From: an uncultured Clostridia bacterium
GTDB lineage: Bacteria > Bacillota > Clostridia > Lachnospirales > CAG-274
Direction: 5' to 3'
NCBI GenBank assembly: GCA_949948985.1
Contig: CATLIG010000004.1
Location: forward strand, 47,836 to 111,835
DNA: 64,000 nucleotides
In this document: piece by piece, positions 9,202-16,690 of the stretch
Numbering within the stretch: the stretch's first letter is position 1
Layout: the number at the start of each line of letters is the position of its first letter
Position numbers and translations under genes: made by a program
The notes under the pieces: model-generated
What the model saw: the letters and a program-made list of their open reading frames with translations, nothing else
Told to the model about the DNA's origin: nothing
Database searches by the model: none

Positions 9202-9474
9202 TTATTGAAACTTCTCCCAGTATTTTTTTTCATTTTTTTGTTCAACTGCATTATAATATTCATCAACAATATCAAATATTTGACTTTCATCTTTAATAAG
9301 ATAATATTTTTTACCGGAAATTTCTTTTATATTTTTCTTTTTTATTTCAGAATTTTCAAGCCAATTCATAAAATCTTTTTCCCAATCTGACGCTTTTTTT
9401 TCACCAAGTTCCTCATAGCTTAAAATTTCTTCTTTTATCTCATAAATGAAATCCTCAATAATCATCTTTATCAT
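9202..9474 (-). CDS. Hypothetical protein, 90 aa, downstream of ruvB
   Basis: The acidic, lysine-rich protein begins MIKMIIEDFIYEIKEEIL and has no signal peptide or membrane segment. It is likely helical and cytosolic. It starts 12 bp after ruvB, and its AAGGAG site overlaps the ruvB stop region, so it is probably cotranscribed with ruvB. I do not recognise the family. Confidence 0.7.
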   Translation of the reverse strand: MIKMIIEDFIYEIKEEILSYEELGEKKASDWEKDFMNWLENSEIKKKNIKEISGKKYYLIKDESQIFDIVDEYYNAVEQKNEKKYWEKFQ

Positions 9475-9486
9475 AAAAAAACTCCT

Positions 9487-10509
9487 TTAAAATAATTTCA
9501 TATTTTCAGCTTCAATATTTGGTTTAAGACCAAAATGTCTGTATCCAAGTTCAGTAACAGTACGCCCTCTCGGTGTTCTTTGGATATATCCCAGCTGTAT
9601 AAGATATGGCTCATATACATCCTCAATAGTATCCGGTTCTTCTCCTATAGAAACAGCAAGAGTATCCAATCCTACAGGTCCTCCTCCAAATTTTTCTATC
9701 ATAGTCATAATCATTTTTCTATCCACCACATCAAGCCCAACTTTGTCAACATCTAATATATTGAGAGTTTCTTTCGCAACCATTTCCGTAATTATTCCTT
9801 CGTATTTAACTTCTGCGAAATCCCTTACTCTCTTTAATAATCTGTTAGCGATTCTAGGAGTTCCTCTTGAGCGTCTGGCTATTTCCTCAGCTCCCTTTTT
9901 ATCAGTTTTTATTCCAAGAACGTCAGAAGAACGCAAAACAATAACCGTAAGCTCTTCCTCATTGTACAATTCAAGTCTGTTTATAACTCCAAATCTATCT
10001 CTTAAAGGAGCTGTCAAAAGACCTATTCTTGTAGTCGCTCCAATAAGAGTAAATTTAGGCAAATCAATTCTTATACTTTTTGCCGCTGGTCCTTTTCCGA
10101 TAACAATATCAAGAACAAAATCCTCCATAGCCGGATATAAAACTTCCTCAATAAGCCTGTTAAGCCTGTGAATTTCATCAATAAATAAAACATCGCCTTC
10201 ATTAAGATTATTTAATATTGCCGCCATATCTCCCGGATGCTCAATAGCGGGTCCAGATGTAGTTTTTATTCCCACTCCCATTTCATTAGCGATAATATTT
10301 GAAAGTGTAGTTTTTCCAAGCCCCGGAGGTCCATACAGCAAAACATGGTCAAGAGTCTCATTTCTTTTTTTTGCCGCCTCAATATATATTTTCATATTGC
10401 TTTTTACTTTTTCCTGACCTATATATGTTTCAAGAGATTGAGGGCGTAACTTAGGTTCAATCTCAACATCTTCATTTTTTAAACTTGTTTCAATAATTCG
10501 TCTGCTTAT
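9487..10509 (-). CDS. ruvB: Holliday junction branch migration helicase RuvB (apparent AUA start)
   Basis: The AAA+ ATPase has Walker A ([12 protein letters not shown]), Walker B ([10 protein letters not shown]), sensor 1 (GATTR) and the C-terminal winged-helix domain. It drives branch migration with RuvA. The first in-frame ATG (10395) would cut off 38 residues, including the family N-terminus ([14 protein letters not shown]). Those residues are encoded upstream in the same frame back to an in-frame TGA at 10516-10518. That stretch holds no ATG, GTG or TTG. The codon seven bases after GAGGTG is ATA (10507-10509), giving 340 aa, the normal RuvB length. An AUA start is therefore inferred; a sequence error could also explain it. 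Confidence 0.9.
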   Translation of the reverse strand: MSRRIIETSLKNEDVEIEPKLRPQSLETYIGQEKVKSNMKIYIEAAKKRNETLDHVLLYGPPGLGKTTLSNIIANEMGVGIKTTSGPAIEHPGDMAAILNNLNEGDVLFIDEIHRLNRLIEEVLYPAMEDFVLDIVIGKGPAAKSIRIDLPKFTLIGATTRIGLLTAPLRDRFGVINRLELYNEEELTVIVLRSSDVLGIKTDKKGAEEIARRSRGTPRIANRLLKRVRDFAEVKYEGIITEMVAKETLNILDVDKVGLDVVDRKMIMTMIEKFGGGPVGLDTLAVSIGEEPDTIEDVYEPYLIQLGYIQRTPRGRTVTELGYRHFGLKPNIEAENMKLF

Positions 10510-10554
10510 TTTAATTCACCTCTATAATAAATAATAAATATAACTGCGTTAAAT

Positions 10555-10660
10555 CTATAATAATTCACAAAATTTTTAGTACGAAACAATAAAAAAATTC
10601 ATTAATATATCAGTTCTTATTAAAGCTTTTCTGTTCATTATTTTATTCTCTCGTTATAAT
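10555..10660. repeat. Family A intergenic palindromic repeat, copy 5
   Basis: CTATAATAATTCACAAAATT, then CGAAACAATAAAAAAATTC, a centre with AATATATCAG, and a right arm TTCATTATTTTATT. It separates ruvA from ruvB, which are normally contiguous. Confidence 0.75.
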
Positions 10661-10777
10661 TTTCTTAATAAGTAAAAGATGTGCTTAGATGGCATTTTCT
10701 ACGTTTCCGGGGAGGTCTATTATTTAGCCGCAAAAAAGTTAAACTATTCCCAACAGCAAATAACAAACAAAACTGTT

Positions 10778-11395
10778 TTATTTTGAAGATAATTTTTTAA
10801 GCGCCGACTTTATAATCTCAGCAGAAGTAAGATTTTCACCTTCACTTTCCATAACAGCTTTTACCGTCTGACTTTTTTCAAACCCAAGTGCAAGGAGTCC
10901 ATTAATAGCGTCTTGTTTTTCAGAATCCATATTATTAATTGATGATGCTGTTATGCTACTATCAATACTTGACTTATTAGTATATCCAAAAGAGTCAACC
11001 TTATCTTTAAGTTCAAGAACAATTCTTTGCGCCGTTTTTTTACCTATTCCCTGCCCTTTTGAAAAAGCGTTAATATCCTCTGTTATAACTGCTAAAACAA
11101 TATCATTTGGCGTCATAACAGAAAGGATAGACAATGCTCCTTTAGGTCCTATACCTGAAACAGAAATAATTTTATTAAAAATTTCAAGCTCGTCCATAGA
11201 TAAAAAGCCGAATAAACTTATTCCATCTTCTTTAACATTCATATATGTATAAATTTTAATAATCTTTTCCGAATCAATAGAAAGCCTACTTCTTGTATTT
11301 TGTGAAACCTGAATATTATAGCCTATTCCATTATTTTCCACAATAATATAACTTTCATTTATATAAGAAATTATACCCTTAATATAGCTTATCAA
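10778..11395 (-). CDS. ruvA: Holliday junction DNA-binding subunit RuvA
   Basis: At 205 aa it matches RuvA: an N-terminal OB fold (MISYIKGIISYIN), tandem helix-hairpin-helix motifs (SVSGIGPKGA and GQGIGKKTAQRIVLELKDK) and a C-terminal UBA-like domain that contacts RuvB. It binds Holliday junctions as a tetramer and recruits RuvB. A 268-bp gap with a family A repeat separates it from ruvB. Confidence 0.96.
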   Translation of the reverse strand: MISYIKGIISYINESYIIVENNGIGYNIQVSQNTRSRLSIDSEKIIKIYTYMNVKEDGISLFGFLSMDELEIFNKIISVSGIGPKGALSILSVMTPNDIVLAVITEDINAFSKGQGIGKKTAQRIVLELKDKVDSFGYTNKSSIDSSITASSINNMDSEKQDAINGLLALGFEKSQTVKAVMESEGENLTSAEIIKSALKKLSSK

Positions 11396-11518
11396 TCTAT
11401 AGTTCTCCTTTACAAAATTAAATTATTCTTTGATAATTATACTACAAACGCAGATAAATTAAAAGTTATAAATAATTTTTTTACATATAATTTATAATAA
11501 CAAATAAAACCGATTTAC

Positions 11519-11600
11519 CTATAGCGAAACAATAAAATAGTGGAAAGTAATATTTGATAAATATTACTTCGTACTAAAAATTCTGAAAATCACTGTAAAC
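11519..11600. repeat. Family A intergenic palindromic repeat, copy 6
   Basis: It starts CTATAGCGAAACAATAAAAT and ends with TTCGTACTAAAAATTCTG...CACTGT, the complement of the long-arm variant. Its centre contains an AGTAATATTTGATAAATATT palindrome. Confidence 0.7.
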
Positions 11601-11616
11601 AATTAAAAATAATTAC

Positions 11617-11649
11617 AAAACCCCCTCAGACAAACTTTTCTGAGGGGGG
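11617..11649 (-). terminator. Rho-independent terminator after the RseC-like gene
   Basis: A perfect 10-bp stem (CCCCCTCAGA and TCTGAGGGGG) with an 8-nt loop is followed on the minus strand by TTTTG. Confidence 0.85.
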
Positions 11650-11667
11650 ACATTGTAAAAAATATTT

Positions 11668-12090
11668 TTATTGTTCGGCTTTTTTAATTGCTTTAGGAAC
11701 AAAATTCTTACTTTTCCAGTAGCTTTCTTTACTCTTTATCCACATATAAGTAATAATTACACATAAAATTCCAAAAATAAATCCAACAAGCTCATTATAT
11801 CCGATATTAATTAATTTTGTAACAAATATGCCTATAACAGTTCCTATAATCAAAGATAAGAACGGCAGACCGTACATAATCAATACGGCAGTAATAAAAT
11901 TTGCTTCCTCAAGCACAATTTCAACAGTATCACCAACAGTAGCGTCACATTGATTATAAGCCTTTATAATCATTTCTTCTGACCGCATACCCACACTGCA
12001 AGCCCTGCACTTTGCGCAGGCCTCTTTCCTTTGAAGTTTAACAACAACTTTGTTATTATCAATATCTATAACACAACCTGTTTCAGCCAT
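11668..12090 (-). CDS. RseC/MucC-like (SoxR-reducing) membrane protein
   Basis: The 140-aa protein opens with a beta-rich domain holding CAKCRAC, the family's cysteine cluster. It then has two hydrophobic segments (about residues 66-90 and 96-118) and a basic tail. This is the layout of the RseC/MucC family (PF04246), members of which act in redox control of SoxR or in RseA-sigma-E signalling in proteobacteria. The role in clostridia is not defined. ATG with an AGGAG site. The 6S-like RNA lies immediately upstream on the same strand, with its own promoter. Confidence 0.85.
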   Translation of the reverse strand: MAETGCVIDIDNNKVVVKLQRKEACAKCRACSVGMRSEEMIIKAYNQCDATVGDTVEIVLEEANFITAVLIMYGLPFLSLIIGTVIGIFVTKLINIGYNELVGFIFGILCVIITYMWIKSKESYWKSKNFVPKAIKKAEQ

Positions 12091-12120
12091 AATATACTCC
12101 TTTTCACAAAAGTTACAAAA

Positions 12121-12305
12121 TTAAAAGGACTCTGCCGAGCCGGCTATCAATAAGGCTTAAAACCTTAAAACAAGGTGGTTGTAGCACTTTACGCTTCCTT
12201 GTTTTGCATACAATGTGCAACCTACAAATCCACATAAAGAAAACTATTATCCCGTAGAAATCGTGTTGGTTATAAACAATCAAAGATTCGTACTCGGAAG
12301 AGTTA
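12121..12305 (-). ncRNA. ssrS: Probable 6S RNA
   Basis: A consensus extended promoter drives an RNA of about 185 nt with no credible reading frame. The two ends pair: ACTCTTCCGAG (12293-12303) with CTCGGCAGAGT (12129-12139), 10 of 11 pairs. The middle forms a long irregular hairpin (TTGTA/TACAA, GCAC/GTGC, TATGC/GCGTA), and an AAGG...CCTT hairpin lies in the 3' strand of the central bubble. The 3' end runs into TTTT. This closing stem, open centre and long terminal helix fit 6S RNA, which binds the sigma-A holoenzyme, and aspS/hisS proximity fits Firmicute 6S loci. Another structured regulatory RNA cannot be excluded. Confidence 0.6.
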
Positions 12306-12310
12306 CTATT

Positions 12311-12339
12311 ATTATACATAATAATTAAAAAAAAAGCAA
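12311..12339 (-). promoter_or_regulatory. Sigma-A promoter of the 6S-like RNA
   Basis: TTGCTT, a 17-bp spacer ending in TG, and a perfect TATAAT (an extended -10). Confidence 0.85.
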
Positions 12340-12372
12340 TAGGTAAAATTTAATAAATATAATTTACAAAAT

Positions 12373-12648
12373 TCAACACGCAGAATATCTTTCAAATTCC
12401 TCAAAATCTTGTCTTTTCACAATATTTCTTTTATTTTCAATAATATATTTTTTTACTGGGAGAAAATCCTCAATAATACAAACAGCGCAGTAACAGCCAA
12501 ATGTAATTAAAATAAAAGGCATGGTACATACAATCATAATATTAAAATCTGTCTGTAATATCCAGCAAATAATAAAATTAATAAAAAATATTATAATACC
12601 AAAAAAACTTATTTTCTTCAATAATAAAAATAAAGAATAAACTTTCAT
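12373..12648 (-). CDS. Small membrane protein, 91 aa, function unknown
   Basis: A strong GGGGGAGG site precedes the ATG. Two hydrophobic segments (about residues 13-31 and 36-60) are followed by a basic, hydrophilic C-terminus of about 30 residues. It is probably an inner-membrane protein with the tail in the cytosol. No known family was recognised. Confidence 0.7.
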   Translation of the reverse strand: MKVYSLFLLLKKISFFGIIIFFINFIICWILQTDFNIMIVCTMPFILITFGCYCAVCIIEDFLPVKKYIIENKRNIVKRQDFEEFERYSAC

Positions 12649-12845
12649 AAACCTCCCCCTTTATCGAATTTTAGTTTGTTAATACAAATTATAACATTAA
12701 ATTAATTGTAATACAAGTTATTTTTTTGTTTTTTCGAATTATTTTTCGTTTTTTTATCAAAAAATATGTATATATACTATATTATAAATATATTTTAAAC
12801 ATATTTACGATAATAACTTTCTTTGCGAAAAAAAATTCTTTAATA

Positions 12846-12975
12846 AACTTATTCTAAACCAACCGTAGAAGCTATTGGCAAGAGATTTTTTCCAAATAAA
12901 ACTTAATTTTTACAGTAATACTTGAAAAGTCTTTTAAAAAAATCAGGCGTTGATTGACTATAATAATTTACCTTA
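12846..12975. repeat. Family B MITE-like element, copy 3 (decayed)
   Basis: It contains CTTATTCTAAACCAACCGTA, then GATTTTTTCC, the central block AATTTTTACAGTAATACTTG and AAAAAAATCAGGC, matching the complete copy at 38481. The right terminal repeat is degraded. It fills most of the 415-bp gap before the FAH-family gene; the rest is AT-rich. Confidence 0.65.
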
Positions 12976-13063
12976 AAATTTTATGGATAAATCCAATAAA
13001 ATATGCTATACTTATTAAAACAAATGAATTTTTTATAAATTATATTTAGGAGTGAATATTAAA

Positions 13064-13942
13064 TTGAAATTTATAACTTACAAAAATAAAAATAAACACA
13101 CCAAACATTTAGGCGTTCTTTTAGAAACAGGCATAATTTCTTTAGAAAAAATAGGCATAATGTATAATGATATGAATGAATTAATAGAAAAAATATCTTC
13201 TGAGGAAATGAAAAAAATATCTTCCATTTCAAAAGATACAGCTTTAATACCGCTGGAAAATATTAATATTCTTTCTCCGATTCCCTGTCCAAAACAAGAT
13301 ATAATATGTTTAGGAATAAATTATCACGCTCATGCCATTGAAGCTGAAAGATATAAAGAAGAAGCATTCGGAGGTGAGCGCAGGCTTCCAATTTATTTTT
13401 CAAAAAGAGTCTCAAACACTGTTTCACCAGGAGAATACATAGACGGACATTTTGATATAGTTGACAGTCTTGATTATGAATGTGAACTTGCAATAGTAAT
13501 AAAAAAAGACGCTAAAAATGTTTCTGAAGAAAAAGCGTTTGAATACATATTCGGATATACCATAATAAATGACATAAGTGCCAGAAACTTGCAAACTCAG
13601 CACAAACAGTGGTATTTTGGAAAAAGTCTTGACGACTTCACTCCAATAGGTCCATGCATAGCAACTGTTGATGAATTTGTAAATCCGCCCAAATTAAAAA
13701 TAATGTCAAAAGTAAACGATGAACTCCGTCAAAATAGCACAACAGATCTTCTTATATTTGATATACCATATATAATAAGTGACTTAACAAAAGGAATGAC
13801 TTTAAAATCAGGTACAATAATTGCGACAGGAACTCCATCTGGTGTAGGAATGGGTTTTATTCCGCCTAAATTTTTAAAAAGCGGAGATACTGTGGAATGT
13901 GAGATAGAAGGTATAGGAATATTAAAAAACACTGTAAAATAA
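13064..13942 (+). CDS. Fumarylacetoacetate hydrolase (FAH) family protein
   Basis: The 292-aa protein carries the FAH C-terminal catalytic fold: CLGINYHAHAIEA, YFSKRVSNTVSPGE, the metal-binding DYECELAIVI, NDISARNLQ and the late GTIIATGTPSGVG. Members act on beta-diketones or 2-oxo acids such as acylpyruvates, 2-hydroxyhepta-dienedioate or oxaloacetate, with Mg2+. The substrate here is unknown. The start is placed at TTG 13064, ten bases after AGGAG; a GTG at 13052 overlaps that site and is less likely. It stands alone on the plus strand. Confidence 0.9.
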   Translation: MKFITYKNKNKHTKHLGVLLETGIISLEKIGIMYNDMNELIEKISSEEMKKISSISKDTALIPLENINILSPIPCPKQDIICLGINYHAHAIEAERYKEEAFGGERRLPIYFSKRVSNTVSPGEYIDGHFDIVDSLDYECELAIVIKKDAKNVSEEKAFEYIFGYTIINDISARNLQTQHKQWYFGKSLDDFTPIGPCIATVDEFVNPPKLKIMSKVNDELRQNSTTDLLIFDIPYIISDLTKGMTLKSGTIIATGTPSGVGMGFIPPKFLKSGDTVECEIEGIGILKNTVK

Positions 13943-13964
13943 ACTAGGAAGTCTATACTAAAAA

Positions 13965-14044
13965 AATAGAGCTGTTCAATACTAAGTGATAACAATTACA
14001 AACCTTTTTGTAATTATTATCACTTAGTATTGAACAGCTCTATT
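13965..14044. repeat. Near-perfect 80-bp palindrome, collapsed family B derivative
   Basis: Two 38-bp arms (13965-14002 and 14007-14044) differ at a single position and leave a 4-nt loop. The arm sequence AGCTGTTCAATACTAAG...AATTACAAA resembles the family B ends at 62661 and 9025, so it looks like two terminal repeats without the middle. It lies between convergent genes and may also stop transcription in both directions. Confidence 0.85.
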
Positions 14045-14045
14045 A

Positions 14046-14110
14046 AGATAATCCTTGAATATACCATATTTTATAAAAGTTTATTATGATAGTTATTTTA
14101 TTGTTTAAGT
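14046..14110. repeat. Family A repeat, partial copy
   Basis: AAGATAATCCTTGAATATAC, then CATATTTTATAAAAGTTTAT and TTATTTTATTGTTT match the centre and right arm of the copy at 50426-50517. Confidence 0.6.
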
Positions 14111-14143
14111 ATAAATAAGACTTTTTAAAAATTATGTTTTTTG

Positions 14144-14797
14144 CTATTTTAACAATTTGAGTAAATCCATAGGCTTATCAATAATAAAATCTGCGTTATT
14201 ATCTATTAGCTCTTGTATATCACGAAAACCCCATGTTACCCCAACAGTATACATTCCGGCTGACTTTCCCGTTTTCATATCTGTATTAGTATCTCCAAGA
14301 TATATACACTCTGACGGATATATACTAAATTTTTCAGCAATAATCAAAGCTCCCTGAGGAGAAGGTTTTCTTTCATAATCATCGCTTTGCCCTAAAATAA
14401 TATCAAAATAATTTTCGCCGAACAATTCCGTAACAACGTCAATAGCTCTGTTATGCGGTTTATTTGTAAGAACCGCTATTTTTATTCCATTCTTTTTAAG
14501 CTGTTCAAGTAGTTCTTTTATTCCATCAAAAACTTCAACATTATACATACTAAATTTTTCATAAGTTTTTTTATGAATATTTATAGCTTTATCAAAAAAC
14601 TCAAGATTTTTATCACCGGCGGCAATAAGACTTCTCTGAACCATAGCCTTTGCTCCATCCCCCGCAAATTTTTTATACATATAAACAGGATTAGGCTTAA
14701 GTCCAACCGCTTTCAATGCCAAATTAGTACAATAAGCAAGAGATTCAAGTGAATCCGCCAAAGTTCCGTCTAAATCAAAAATACACGCTTTATACAT
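14144..14797 (-). CDS. HAD-superfamily phosphatase, phosphoglycolate phosphatase-like
   Basis: The protein has HAD motif I (FDLDGTLADS) near the N-terminus, motif II (VLTNKPHNRA), a motif III Lys (ERKPSPQGALI) and motif IV (YLGDTNTDMKTG). An all-helical C1 cap lies between motifs I and II. It should hydrolyse a small phosphate ester in the cytosol. The closest match by eye is the Gph/PpaX group, but the substrate cannot be read from sequence. The start is set at ATG 14797, nine bases after AAAGG. An upstream ATG at 14806 overlaps the previous stop (ATGA) but lacks spacing from the ribosome site. Confidence 0.88.
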   Translation of the reverse strand: MYKACIFDLDGTLADSLESLAYCTNLALKAVGLKPNPVYMYKKFAGDGAKAMVQRSLIAAGDKNLEFFDKAINIHKKTYEKFSMYNVEVFDGIKELLEQLKKNGIKIAVLTNKPHNRAIDVVTELFGENYFDIILGQSDDYERKPSPQGALIIAEKFSIYPSECIYLGDTNTDMKTGKSAGMYTVGVTWGFRDIQELIDNNADFIIDKPMDLLKLLK

Positions 14798-14802
14798 AAT
14801 AA

Positions 14803-16434
14803 TCATCCTTTAACATTATAAAAAGTTTTATACTCAAACTCATCAATAGAGAGAGGTTTTGAAAAATAAAATCCCTGAGCAATATCACAGCCCGCCTCAA
14901 TAAGAAATTTTATTTGCTCCTCATTTTCAACGCCCTCCGCAATAACTTTGAGATTAAGCTCCTTTGCCATAATTATAGTGTGTTTAAGAACAACTCTCCC
15001 TTTTTTACTAACAGTTTCGTCAAGAAATTCTTTATCTATTTTTATAATGTCAACATTTATATTTTTAAGCATTTTAAGAGAAGAGTAGCCTTCACCAAAA
15101 TCGTCCATTTCAAGAATAAACCCATTCTCTTTAACTTTTTCCAGTATTTTGTAAACAGCCTCACTGTTATTTATAAATACACTTTCCGGAAGTTCAATAC
15201 CAATAAGATTATGAGGGAGATTATATTTTTTTGTAAGCCATAAAAGCATTTCCAAAAAATTAGGATTAAAAATCTGCCGTCTGGAAACATTTACAGATAC
15301 CGGAACAGGAGTAAATCCCAAATCAATCCATTTTCTTAATATTCTACAAGCCTCTTCCCATATATATTCATCAAGCTTAATTATAAATCCATTCTTTTCA
15401 AAAAGAGGAAGAAACTCGTCAGGCAAAAGAAAATTATTTTTATTTCTGTTCCATCTGACGAGAGCCTCAGCGCCTATAATATTTTTGTTTTTAAGGTTAT
15501 ATTTGGGCTGAAGATACATAAAAAAACGTCTTTTATCGAGAGCGTCATACATTTCAGCCTCAAGAGCCGTTTCTCTAAGAATTTGTTTTCTAAAATCCGT
15601 GTCATAAAAAACATAAGTTTTCTTATCATTAGAGTTATAATTTTTTTTAGCCATATTTGCTCTGTCGCACATAATCTCAATGGGAGCTTTCTTATCATCA
15701 ACAATATATACTCCAAAAAGAGGAGATATATCGATTATAAATTTAGAAAGAGAAATCTCTTTGCTTATCTTTTCAAGCAGTCTTGCTATATCAGACTCAT
15801 CTTGATATTTCATACTTATACAAAAATTGTCAGCGTATCTTCTTGCGAACACAATATCACTTGAAAGAATTCGCTGTAAAATTATAGAAATCTGTCTTAA
15901 CGTATTTTCACCTGTATTTATCCCATATACATCGTTAATAATTTTAAACTTATCAAAATCCATAGCAATAATAGCGAATTTACTTTTTAAGTATTTTTCA
16001 AACATATTATTTGTATCAACAGCAAATTTAGCAAAATTTCTTATTTCCGTCACCTTGTCAAACTCAGCCCTTTTTTTAAGCTCGTTAAAAGTTTTAATTT
16101 CTTTATCAATAACCTGAATTATTCCAAAAAAACTTTCAATTATATTTCCCTTTTCAAAATCACAAATAACAGAAATTTTGCACCATATATACATACCATC
16201 ACAATCTCTGATACGACACGTAACCTGTGAAAAAATCTCACCAACTTTTATTTTTTCAATAAATTTAAGGTAAGAGTTCATATCATCCTCATATACAAAT
16301 TCTGATATATCAAAGTCATTTCGCTCTGAATTTTTTTCAAACTCAAATTTTTCTTCCAAATCTTTTGAAAAAACAACTCCAATATTTCTATTCCATTCAA
16401 ATGTTCCAATATTGGTATATCGCATAATTTCCAT
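14803..16434 (-). CDS. PAS / degenerate GGDEF / EAL cyclic-di-GMP phosphodiesterase (5' end possibly frameshifted)
   Basis: Residues about 10-110 resemble a PAS fold and 120-285 a GGDEF domain whose signature is replaced by RYADNF, so cyclase activity is unlikely. Residues 295-535 are an EAL domain with the catalytic set intact: EALVRW (323-328), SVNVSR, IELPES, MDDFGEGYSS, KIDKEF, EGVEN and AQGF. It should hydrolyse c-di-GMP to pGpG. The annotated ATG has no good ribosome site. A strong GGAGGGG followed by GTG at 16489 opens a 9-codon frame ending DDELK and TAA; skipping one A of the AAA at 16463-16465 would join it to this gene. The stop overlaps the HAD gene region. Confidence 0.88.
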   Translation of the reverse strand: MEIMRYTNIGTFEWNRNIGVVFSKDLEEKFEFEKNSERNDFDISEFVYEDDMNSYLKFIEKIKVGEIFSQVTCRIRDCDGMYIWCKISVICDFEKGNIIESFFGIIQVIDKEIKTFNELKKRAEFDKVTEIRNFAKFAVDTNNMFEKYLKSKFAIIAMDFDKFKIINDVYGINTGENTLRQISIILQRILSSDIVFARRYADNFCISMKYQDESDIARLLEKISKEISLSKFIIDISPLFGVYIVDDKKAPIEIMCDRANMAKKNYNSNDKKTYVFYDTDFRKQILRETALEAEMYDALDKRRFFMYLQPKYNLKNKNIIGAEALVRWNRNKNNFLLPDEFLPLFEKNGFIIKLDEYIWEEACRILRKWIDLGFTPVPVSVNVSRRQIFNPNFLEMLLWLTKKYNLPHNLIGIELPESVFINNSEAVYKILEKVKENGFILEMDDFGEGYSSLKMLKNINVDIIKIDKEFLDETVSKKGRVVLKHTIIMAKELNLKVIAEGVENEEQIKFLIEAGCDIAQGFYFSKPLSIDEFEYKTFYNVKG

Positions 16435-16652
16435 ATATTTTTCAAATTTATTTAAAATATTATTTCAATTCATCATCAGATACCACCACTTATAAAGCCC
16501 CTCCAAAAAACAATATTTTTTAACACTTTATAAAAAATAATCAAAATCCAGTAGTTAAACTATTTATTTTTTCAGCCGTATTCACTGCTGTATCGGTATG
16601 TTGTCAGATTATACTGGTAAATTTGCTTTTGTTCCTGATATAAATAAAAAGA

Positions 16653-16683
16653 CGCCCCAAAAGCCAACAAGTACTTTTGGGAC
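16653..16683 (-). terminator. Rho-independent terminator after the PAS-GGDEF-GAF gene
   Basis: GTCCCAAAAG pairs with CTTTTGGGGC (10 pairs, one G-T) around an 11-nt loop, followed by GTCTTTTTATTT on the minus strand. Confidence 0.85.
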
Positions 16684-16690
16684 ATATATT

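Noticed and set aside
12113..12319. 68-codon reading frame on the minus strand
   Set aside because: It covers the structured RNA and starts at its promoter; the translation has no family features and its codons conflict with the paired stems.
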